From Schizochytrium sp. TIO01 (Eukaryota; Sar; Bigyra; Thraustochytrida; Thraustochytriidae): a stretch of DNA of 64,000 nt. Shown in pieces: positions 49,371 through 61,300 of this stretch (the first letter of the stretch is position 1; every line of letters begins with the position of its first letter). The notes under the pieces were generated by a model, which saw only the letters and a program-made list of their open reading frames with translations, did no database searches and was not told the DNA's origin. The stretch is taken from the NCBI GenBank assembly GCA_004764695.1, contig SMSO01000032.1:4339483-4403482 (forward strand). The letters are read 5' to 3'. The translations under genes and the position numbers were made by a program.

Positions 49371-52300
49371 ATGGACACGACAGGGCCTGCGGACGACTCC
49401 ATCAAAACGCCTGACCCTAATCATGAGATTGACAATCCTCAAACGCAGTCAGACACCGTCATAGAAGCGAAAATTGATACGGCAGACCCTGACTTTCTTG
49501 AAAGAGAGCGCTCCAAGAAAGACGATGATGCCGAAGAACTTTCAACAGGCTCCCAGAAACAAAACCGCTCCGGGTCAAATGAAGGCTTCCACCCACGCAG
49601 TCTACATGATGATATGGACGAAGACGATGGTGCCTTAGGCCTTGGCGGCGTCGATACACTTTTTGAAGGAGCACAGGAAATGCTTGAATGGGTCAAAGCA
49701 CGGCTTGACCTTGCTTCCCTCACCCGTCGTATGTGGACAGGTGCAGCAGATTCAGCTGTTCTTGAATTTCTTTCTAATCCAAGCATCTACCGATTAGTCA
49801 TCTTTGTTGGCCGAGATGGGGTGCACCTGCGCACAGGCGCAAATGTAATTCACGCAACACCAAGCGATTCATCAAACCGTGAAAGTGCGCAAACTGCAGT
49901 GGCACGTGATGCCACTAGTCTTCTTGAAGATATGGGCTCCTGCGGCGCTCGCGAATTTATGTATTTCGTTCGGCCTGAAGGGAAACCCCTCACCGTCCAA
50001 AATATTCGTCGTTTAGTTAAGTACGGCCGCGTGAGTGGTCAAGGACATGGTTTGAGCGCCATGAGTTCCCTTTTAAGAGCAATGAACACTGTTTTTGCGG
50101 GGCAATTCCGAGACAACGCCTCGTGGCCTGAAAGTGTTAGGAAAGACTTTGCGGGCCAACTTCACAAATTTGTCGCAACTCTCACCGAGACAACAAATCA
50201 GTCTAAAGGGAAAACCATTCTTTACATTCCACTAGAGACTGTCGATGATCCCGAAGCTACAGCACAAGATAAGGATCTTGTCCAACGACTTGAGTCTACA
50301 ATGATTCGCTGGACTCGTCAAATTAAAGAAGTTGTAAACAACCAAGATATGGCAGCGAACACAGAAACCTCAGGTCCACTCGAAGAAATTCAATTTTGGC
50401 GCTCCCGCACCCAAGATCTTAGTGGTATCAGTCAGCAACTTGAGAAACCAGGCATTCAGAAAATAGTTGCTGTTCTTGAGTGTGCCAAATCATCATATTT
50501 AGCCCCCTTTCAAAGCATTGCTGATATGATTCAGAGAGGTTCACAGGAGGCGACCGATAATTTACACTTTTTATCGCTGCTCTTCGATCCCTGCTTTTCT
50601 CTCTCACGGGCCAAACCATCAGAGATCCCTAAAATTCTACCAGAAATCCTGGCTTGCATTCGCATTATCTGCACAGCATCCAAGTTTTATAATACTGAAG
50701 AAAGGCTTACTGGGCTCTTGCGAAAGGTAAGCAATGAAATTATCCGTTGCTGTTGTGGCAAAATTCGACTCTCTGAGATATTCGACGGAGATGTTGAAGC
50801 CTCAATGATTCAACTTCACGAGTCCATCGCTAGCGGCGTGGCATGGAAACAGCTTTATAAACGCACCGCTGACGCTGTTGCCATGCACACAAAAGATGAG
50901 AGTAAACATTGGAAGTTTGATATCGCTAGTATATTTGCTCAAGTTGATGCATTTGTACAGCGCTGTCGTGATCTCCTGGAGGTTTGTGAAGGACAGATTC
51001 AGTTTGCACGAAGATCTAAAGATCTTCCTCGTGGAGTTCGTGCCCCTTTGCCTGTCTTTGGTGGTTCACGTGGTTCAGAAACTGCAAAACAACTTTTGGA
51101 AATTGAAGACCAGTTCGCCAAACACATTGACCATCTGCGTGGACTTGAATATGACGTTCTTGATGTTAAGGCGACTCGCTGGCACGAAGACTACAATCAC
51201 CTCAAGAATGGGATGAAGGACCTTGAAGTAATGATGCAAAATGTTATCAATAGTGCCTTCGAAAGTGTCACCACAGTCGTAGCTGGTGTGGACCTGTTAG
51301 AAGCCTTCTCCGAGCTAGCTAAGCGTGAAGCAATCAAACGTTGTGTTACAAAGAAAACGGCTGAAGTCTTTCAGCTGTTTGGACGTGAACTAGATCAAAT
51401 TCGTCTTGAGTTTGATCAATTTCGTGTTTCGCCCCCGTTACGTGCAGATGAGCCTAGATTCGCTGGTGCTGCGCTCTGGGCTCGTGGTCTTCAAGAGCGT
51501 GCAGAGAATGATTGGAGTCATTTGCAAACCGCTTCTCATTACTTAAACAAGACCCGTGAGGCAGAGGAGGTCAAAGCCACCTATGACACTTTAGTTCAAG
51601 TACTTGAAGACTTTTCCATGAAAATGTATCAGGACTGGATGACCCAAATGCACGGACTCGACCAGGCACATATGTTGCAGAAGCTTGAAATCCCCCTCAT
51701 GAGCCGCGTTGGAGGTGCCCACGGTGCTCGGAATGCGACAAACGGCGCCGGAAAGCCATCCAATCATCACCACGGCACTCACCAAACAGGAGGAGAAAGC
51801 TCTAGTGCCTCTCAATCAGGAGCTAGCGCTACTCACCATGCCAGCGGAGCAGGGTCCTCGAGTCCTCGATCCCCGACAAACGAACATCATGATGGAACTG
51901 AAGATGATGAAATCAACCGTGCTGGTGCAACTAGCGGTGAGTCTGCAGATGCTTCCATGGGAAGCGCTGTCCCTTCCGCGCTGTCCTCCTTCAAAGAAGG
52001 GTCAGGACTTTTGGTGTGTAACTTTGACAAATTTCTGCTTCGTCTTTTTGAGGAGGTTAGATACTGGGAGAAATTTAACGGTACGGTGCAAATTCCTTAT
52101 GTAGCTCATGACATCTCGAACCGCAAGGACGATCTCCGTGTCTCTCGAGAGTATGTCATGCTCGTTGTCCGGGACTACAACGCAGTAATCAGCGATCTTA
52201 ATGCAGAAGAGCGAAAACTATTCCAGGAACATATTCGACGACTTGATCGCAGAATTGCCCCGGGTTTGACAAAGTTAACATGGGCATCCAAAGGTACGAT

Positions 52301-55300
52301 TGAATGGTATGTAAGAGATTCTTGCAAAACTTGTGCAGAAACACACAAAATTGTTCGGGATTTTAAAGCACGCCAAGCTTCGTTGTATCGTCAGTGTAAG
52401 GCCGTTGGGACAAGCCTTCTCATTGACATTCAGAGAAACATGGTCTATGAGGGAGCCACATTTGTTGCTCGCCAAAACGATCATCGAGAAGTCGTCTGCA
52501 ATCGGTTCCAAGCGGCATACACAGCAATTACCTCAACTCTCGAAGACCTTCGTCAGAACTTTGAGGGCCATCCACCTGAAGTTCAACGTGAGTGGCAGAA
52601 ATTTGTGGGGAAAAACAGATAAGATGCTTGGAGATGCTCTTCGCCAAACTGTAAAACGTTCATTGCAGGAGCTGTCTAGAGCCATCAATGGTGATAATAA
52701 GACAGAACCTCAACAGCTATTTAAGATCAATGTCGTTCTTGATAGTAACAACAATGTTGGGTTCGTACCAACCATGATGGAACTCACCCAGAAAATCAAC
52801 ATTGTCTGCAAGGATCTCATTAGCGCAGTCAAGGTGGTTCCACGTCTCAAAGATATGTCAATCAATGCCCCGGAGAAGCAAACAGAATTAGAAGCCGAAC
52901 GTGCTCGTCATAGGCGTAGGTATTACGATGCAATTTCGAATGACGAGGATATTCTTAAGATTATGGTGCAGGTCATGAATGGAATGAGTTCTTGCGCAAC
53001 AGAACTTCAAAAATATCTCACCTACTGGGACAAATATAGACCATTATGGGATCTGGACAAAGACGCTTTCATTCGTCGTTATGCAAAGGCCAACCGGCCA
53101 TTGTCTCAATACGATGTGGATATCACACGCTACCGTGAACAGCAAAGCGATATTCAGGCAGAAGACATGACAAGCGCAATCAACTTTGTTAAAATTGATT
53201 GCAACCTTTTGAAATCATCTTTGGTTGACCACTGCATGCAATGGCAAAATAAACTTACTGGATTATTGAACCAAAATGCTCGCGCAGAGCTCGAAGAACT
53301 GCATGCAATGTTTGCAAAACACTCTGCTACGCTTCTCAGTAAGCCACTTAATCTTGACGAGTTAAGTGACAAGATTCATCTTAAGGACGAGCTCATGGCT
53401 GAACGTGCTGCAATCGAAGCACGGTTCGAACCTCTTGAGGCAAAATACCATACACTTGCCAAGTTTGACGTACATGTTTCTGACTCTGAAACCCAGAAAC
53501 TTGCAACATTACCGGATGTTTGGAATCATTTTACCACTGTTCTCGAGAATTCCGAGAATACCCTTCAGCGTGAGAAACAGAACATGAAAAAGGATTTGGA
53601 ATCAGCGCTGTCAAGCTTTACATCGCGCGTTGAGTCTTTTCGGGAAGAAGCTGCATCGCGTCTGCCATATAGCAGTGACTATGATTCCGAGAGTGCATTT
53701 GCTTTGCTCGAGGAGTGTCGAAACAAGTGTCTATCTGTTCGAGACAATGAAGAGCGACTTAAACCGGGATTGGGCATCTTCCAGATTGATCTTCCCGAAT
53801 CCTTGGAACTTGAATGGACTGAGTCAGAGCTATCCGTTCTTACTCAAATTTGGACATTGAGACATGAATGGACTGAGCAATGGAAAAATTGGAAGGATAA
53901 CAAATTTGACAACCTCGTTCTTGGCGACATGGAGCTTACGGCTGCTCAGTTTACCAAGTCAATTGGAAAGCTGGCTCGTGAAAAGGGATTTCAAGGTCAA
54001 GCTGGTGGCGCAAAAAAGTTTGGTGCCTTTCAGGCATTGAAAGAGCTCATTGATCAATTTCGTCAAACACTTCCTCTCATTCAAGATCTAAAGAACCCAG
54101 CTATTCGTTTACGCCACTGGAACCAGCTGAAGGTTGAGATCCAGAAAGAGTTTGACCCATTTGCGGAATCATTTACTCTATCTGCAGTGTTTGCTTTAGG
54201 TTTACACATGCATGGCGAGTTTATTTCAGAGATGAGTGCAAATGCGAACAAGGAACTTGCGATCGAGCAGTCACTCAATGATATTGAGCAGATTTGGATG
54301 TCAATCAATATTGAGATGGGTGAATATAAGGAAGTATACTGGAAGGTTAAATCAACGGAGGAAATGTTCACCCAGCTCGAAGACAACCAAGTCGCTTTGT
54401 CAACCATGAAGGCTAGCAAGTTTTTTGTTTCCTTTAAGGAAAAGATTGAACGCTGGGAGCACAATCTTTCATCTGTAAGTGAGGTTGTTGACCTTCTTCT
54501 ACAAGTTCAACGTCAATGGATGTACCTTGAATCAATTTTCATGGCCTCTGAGGATATTCAACGGCAACTTCCTCACGAGTCCAAGCTTTTCTCCCAGGTG
54601 AATGAGGACTACAAGACTGTTACCCAAGAGATTGTCGAGCGCCCTAATGCAGTGCAGGCATGTACCCGTGAAGGCGTGCTAGATATGCTTACTGGAATGG
54701 ATGCTAAATTGGAGAAAATCCAGAAAAGTCTGGATCAGTATCTGGAAACAAAGCGGCAGAGCTTTCCGCGCTTTTATTTCCTGTCTAACGATGATTTGCT
54801 TGAGATTTTGGGACAACAAAAGGACCCCACACAGGTCCAAAAGCATATTAAGAAGTGTTTCGTTGGTGTAAACGTTCTCACTCTTGTTCCTCCTGGTAAG
54901 CAAGGCAATAAAACCTATGAGGCACATGCGATGATTTCCAATGACGGAGAGAAGGTTGGCCTTGCCCGACCTGTCATTGTGGATGGTCCCGTGGAGATGT
55001 GGTTGAATGATGTAGAAGCTCGCATGTTCGACACGGTGGCTAAACAGTGTGGCCTGACTTTGCAAGCTCACCGTGGCAAAAAAGAAAAGTGGATTAAGGA
55101 CTGGCCTGGTCAGCTTCTCATTACTGTCGGTGCAATTGCTTGGACTTCTGAGTGCACCCGTGCACTTGAAAACATGATGAAGGGCAACAATAAGTCTGCA
55201 CTTAAACAGGCAAAGAAAAAGCAAGTTAGTTACTTAAATCGTCTTGCAGATATGGTTCGTGGCCAACTTACTAAAATCGAACGTAGCAAGCTAGTGGCGC

Positions 55301-58300
55301 TGATCACTATGGAGATCCACAATCGTGATGTTCAGGACCGCATGATTAAAGCAAACTGTCAATCACTGAACGATTTCGAATGGCTAGCGCAACTTCGGTT
55401 CTATTGGAACAAAGATGAAGGTGAGTTTGGCGGTATCCAGGTCCGTCAAACCAATCAAAGTATGGAATTCGGCTATGAATACCAGGGAAACAATGGACGT
55501 CTCGTTGTGACACCTCTTACAGATCGTTGCGTTCTTACTCTAGTAACCGCGCTTGCTCTCAACCGTGGTGGTGCTCCAGCAGGTCCTGCTGGAACCGGTA
55601 AAACTGAGACTGTAAAGGATCTTGGTAAGAACTTGGCAAAATATGTCGTTGTCTTCAATTGCTCCGACTCTATGGATTACAAAAGTGTCGGTCGCATGTT
55701 CTCTGGACTTGTTCAAACTGGTGGCTGGGGATGCTTCGATGAGTTCAATCGTATTCAGATTGAAGTACTCTCAGTCATTGCGCAACAGGTAATGTCCATC
55801 ATGAATGCTATTGCCGCTCGCAAACGGCGCTTTAACTTTATGGGAATTGAAGTTCGATGTCGCTGGAGTTGTGGTATCTTTATCACAATGAACCCAGGTT
55901 ACGCAGGTCGTACAGAGCTTCCTGATAACTTGAGTGCACTCTTTCGTCCTGTTTCAATGATGGTTCCCGATTTGGCTTTGATTGCTGAAGTTATGCTTGC
56001 AGCAGAGGGTTTCCGTGATGCGAAACCGCTCGCTAAAAAGACCACGACACTCTATGCGCTTATGATTCAGCAATTGTCCAAGCAAGATCATTACGATTTC
56101 GGTCTTCGTTCACTCCGTGGTGTGCTCATGTGCGCTGGTAGTTTGAAGCGCGCTGACGCAACTGTTTCAGAAGAGTTGATTCTGCTTCGCGCTTTACGTG
56201 ACATGAACGTTCCTAAGTTCATCCGGGAGGATATGGAGCTCTTCTTGTTGCTCATCAATGATTTATTCCCAGGTATGGAGACCCCTCCCAGTGAGCAAGG
56301 TGACTTGATTGTTGCCATGCGAGAGTGCCTTGCAGAACGTGGATTGCAGATTCATGAGGGCATTGTGTCAAAATCGGTTCAGCTCTATGAGTCCAAACTT
56401 ACCCGTCATTGTAACATGGTTGTTGGTAAGACCCTCAGTGGTAAATCTGTTGGCTGGAAATGTCTCTCCGATGCCACCACCGCTATGTCTAAGAAGACAC
56501 CTGAAGAGTTCCAACCTGTCAAAGAATATGTTTTGAATCCCAAGTCAGTCACCATGAATGAGCTTTATGGTGCTTTCGATCTTGCTACCTTCGAATGGAG
56601 TGATGGTATTCTATCAAATGTTTTCCGTGCGTGTGCTCAGGATGAACGTCCTGACGAAAAGTGGATTATTCTTGATGGGCCTGTTGATACACTGTGGATT
56701 GAGTCTATGAACACTGTAATGGACGATAACAAAACCCTCACTTTGATCAATGGTGATCGTATTGGCATGTCAAGCTCCATGTCACTCCTATTCGAAGTCC
56801 AGGATTTGTCTGTTGCTTCTCCTGCTACTGTATCTCGTGCGGGTATGATTTACTTCGATGTGGATGACCTTGGTTGGGGGCCATTTACAACTTCCTGGAT
56901 TGAACGCCGTCTCGCTACTGAAGATGAGCGGGGTGGCTCTGCTGCACGTGGTCAAAGTGAAGATGAGTCAAGCAAAACAAGTCGTTCAGCTCGTTCCAAA
57001 TTTCTCAGTGGTCTGTTCACCAAGTACTGCATTAATTTACTCAAGTTTAAGAGCAGAAAAGGTGAGCGAGTTGGTCCCTGTGACAGACTTTAATGCTGTA
57101 ATCTCGCTTTGCAATCTTTACGACTGCCTTGCAACTCCAGAAAATGGTGTGTGCCCATTTACTAATGCGGAAGAATATCTGCTCCTTTCTGAAAAATGGT
57201 TCGTTTTCTGTGCGATGTGGTCAATTGGAGGCTCTGCTGACTCGGCTGGCCGCAAAGCATTCGACGGATGTTTGCGTGATCTCGAATCTCAGTTCCCACC
57301 AGCAGAGCTTGTGTACGACTACTATGTTGATGTGAAAGCCAAGGAATGGAAACTCTGGGACGAAAAGGTTCCAAACGGTTGGCGCCCTCAACGTGGCATT
57401 GAATTTACCAAAATCACTGTCCCAACTGTTGATACAGTGCGAAACACATTTGTAGTAGAAACACTTCTGGCTGGTGATAAAGCAGCTATGCTAGTTGGTG
57501 ACACTGGTACTGGTAAAACAGTTCTTGCAGGACAACTGCTTGAGCAGTTCACCAGTGGAGAAGGCTCCAAGTTTGCAAAACTTGTTGTTAACTTTAGCAG
57601 TGCTACTACATCCTTGACTACCCAAGAAATTATTGAGGGTAGCATGGAGAAACGTTCTAAGGATAAGTTTGGTCCTCCTGGAGGAAAGAAACTCATTTGT
57701 TTCGTGGATGATTTCAACATGCCAAGGAAAGATCTTTTCGGATCTCAGCCTCCTCTAGAGCTTATCCGCCAATGGGTCGATTATGGAGGCTGGTATGAAC
57801 GCGCAAAGCAAACATGGCGCTACATTATGGATATGCAGCTTATGGTTGCAATGGGCCCTCCCGGAGGTGGTCGCAGTGTTATCAGTGGACGTCTACAGAG
57901 CCGTTTTAACCTTGTCAACTTTACTGCTCCAAAGTCGCGAGATATGGAGCGTATTTTTGCCTCGATTTTGGTTCCAAAACTGCAAGATTTTGATGACGAA
58001 GTCAAGGGTCTTGGTGAAAGCCTGGCCAAGGCAACTGTTCAACTCTACTTTGCTGTAAGTAAAACTTTCCTCCCAACCCCAGCAAAAAGTCATTATTTGT
58101 TCAATATGCGTGATGTCTCACGTATAACACAGGGGCTTTTACTCGCTGACCGCACCGCGATCGATACGAAAGAAGCTTTTATGCGAATGTGGATTCATGA
58201 GTCCATGCGTGTATTTGCCGACCGCTTCATTACATATGATGATGTTCGCATATTTCAGGGACTTCTCCACGATGAGCTTAGTGGTGTATTCTCAGCAAGC

Positions 58301-61300
58301 TTCCATGACCTGGTTCCTCCTGAAGATGATAATGTTGCTGATGACGTTCATGATGAAAGTGATGATGGAGAAGGAGAAGCTGCTCAAGGTGGAGACGGAG
58401 ATGGAGGCGAGGCAAAGTCTGCAAAAGACTCCACAAAAAGGCCTCCGTCGGGTCCCCTCTTTTGCGATTTTCTTTCAGAGCCTGTCGGTACTGCAGAAGA
58501 CGCGAAGTCCCCATATGAAGAGGTTATGGATCGTGTGAAGTTAAAGTTGTTCTTTGAAGAGAAGCTTGAAGATTACAACATGGAACCTGGGTTTATCCCC
58601 ATGGATTTGGTTCTCTTTAAGGATGCTATTGGCCACGTTTGCAGAATTTCTCGGGTGATTAAGCAACCTCGTGGCAACTGCATGCTTGTTGGTGTAGGTG
58701 GCTCAGGTCGTCAGAGTCTCAGTCGTCTTGCTGCATATTCATGCGAACAGAAGGTTTTTCAAATTGAAATCTCAAAACAATATCGCTCTGCAGAATTTCA
58801 CGAAGATCTTAAATCGTTGTATATGATGGCAGGAGGTGAGGATAAGCCGACAACGTTCATCTTTAGTGATACGCAGCTTAAAGAGGAAAGCTTCTTGGAA
58901 GATCTTAACAACATTCTTAGCAGCGGTGAAGTTCCCAACCTCTATTCTAAGGATGAAAAGATGGGTGTCTTTGAAGCAGTACGCCCAGCAGCCAAAAAAG
59001 CGGGTATTATAGAGACCGCAGATAAGCTCTGGGAATTCTTCATTGAGCGTACACGAACAAATCTTCATATCATCCTTTGTATGAGTCCTGTAGGTGATGG
59101 TTTTCGTAACAGATGCCGCATGTATCCTGCTCTAGTCAACTGTACAACGATTGACTTCTTTCATCCATGGCCTGCTGATGCTCTTACAGAGGTTGCAGCT
59201 AGGTTCCTCGCCGACACAAAGTTGGGTCACGGCGAGCAAGCTGAGATTGCATTGAAAAAGAAGATTGGGCGAGTATTCGCCTTTACGCATGAATCAGTTT
59301 CACGTGCAAGTGAGAAGATGTTGTTTGAGCTGAAGCGTCACAATTATGTCACCCCAACAAATTATCTAGAACTTGTCAAGAGTTACCGAGAGCTTATTGA
59401 GGAAAAACTTTTGGAAATTGGCGAGAATCGCGCAAAGTTGAGTGGTGGTCTTACAAAACTTGAGGAAGGTAAAGCGCAGGTTGAAGAGATGTCGGTTGAA
59501 CTAGAAGCCAAAAAGGTAGTTGTTGCGCAGGCTCAAAAAGAATGTGAGGAGCTCCTAGTAGTTATTGTTGGCGAGCGACGCAGTGCAGATGAACGAAAGA
59601 AGCAAGTCGAGGCTCAGGCAGCCCGGATTTCAACTGAAGAAGCGGAGTGTAAGGTTATTGCTGAAGATGCAGAAAGAGATCTTGGAAAGGCTCTTCCTGC
59701 TCTCGAAGCAGCCATGTCCGAGGTAGACAAACTTGATAAGAGTTCTATTTCCGAAGTCAAAGCTTATGCCTCACCCCCGCCAGCCGTCGAAATGGTACTC
59801 AATGCAGTAATGCTTATTTTTAATCTCAAGCCAGATTGGGCTACAGCAAAGAAGAAGATCAGTGAACCCAACTTTCTTCAGCAAATTAAATCTTTTGACA
59901 AGGATAATGTGCAGACAAAGACTCTCACAAAACTTAAAGCGTTCACTAATCGTGCTGACTTTACTGCTGACCAGGTACGCACCAAGTCCTTGGCTGCTGC
60001 TGCCTTATGTACGTGGGTACTCGCTATTGAGTTGTACTCTGTAGTCTTTCGTGAAGTCGCGCCAAAGCGTGCAAAACTAAAAGCTGCGATGGATAAACTT
60101 GCTTCCGCACAGTCTCAGCTTAAGGCCGCACAGGACGAGCTTGCTATTGTGATCGCAAAGGTTGATGAACTCAACGACAAGTATACAACTAGCGTTAACG
60201 AGAAAAATGCACTTCGACAGGAGGCTGAAAGCTTAGAGAACAAGCTTGACCGTGCTGATAAGCTCGTTTCTGGTCTTTCGGGAGAGCGTGTACGATGGGA
60301 AGCATCAATTGGTACTTTCGATAAGTCTATGCATGACCTTGCTGGAGATGCATTAGTTGCAGCTGCGTTCTTGTCATATGCAGGACCATTTGATACTGTG
60401 TATCGTGAACAATTAGTAAACCAGTGGCTTGCGGCGACTCAACGTCTCGGGGTGCCGTTTTCACCTGGATTCGAATTTGCTAGCTTCCTTGCTAAGCCAA
60501 CCGATGTTCGTAATTGGAATCTTGCCGGGCTTCCAGGTGACAACTTTTCTGTTGAGAATGGTGTAATCACCACCCGTGGTCGCCGATGGCCTCTAATGAT
60601 TGATCCCCAGGGGCAGGCGAACAAGTGGATTAAGAATGCCAACAAAGGTGTGGTCATTTGCACACTAAAGCAACCCGACTTTGTTCGCAAGCTAGAAACT
60701 GCTTTGCAGCTCGGTCAGGCATACTTGCTTCAAGATGTCGAAGAGGAATTAGATCCGTCTATTGAGCCTGTTCTGACAAAGAGTATTGTCAAGGTTGGCA
60801 ATCGTAAGATTATCAAGCTTGGCGACAAAGAAATTGATTATGCTGATGAGTTCCGCTTTTATGTAACTACGAAGCTGAATAATCCTCACTACACTCCAGA
60901 AGTGTCTACAAAGGTAACACTGGTAAACTTTGCAGTCAAAATGCAGGGTTTGGAAGACCAGCTTCTTGGTGAGGTGGTCAGACAGGAGGAGCCCAAGCTT
61001 GAAAAACAGAAGGCGGAGCTCGTGGTGAAGGTCGCGGAAGGTAAGAACTCCTTGGTGGAGCTTGAGAACTCGATTTTGAAGAGTCTTGCAGAGGCACAAG
61101 GGTCTCTGCTTGATGATGAAGAGCTTGTCGAAACTCTTGCGGTTTCTAAAAAGACTGCAGAAGAAGTTACGCATCAGCTACAAGTAGCAGAACAAACAGA
61201 AATTCAGATTGATGCAACTCGTCAAGGATATCGCCCTGTCGCTACACGCGCGGCTATTCTATATTTTGTTCTGAATGATCTTTCTAGTGTGGACCCTATG

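Noticed and set aside
50725-50735. GTAAGC inside the dynein open frame as an intron donor (and a GTAAGT near 58054)
   Set aside because: The frame stays open and the protein remains dynein-like across both sites, so these are coding bases.
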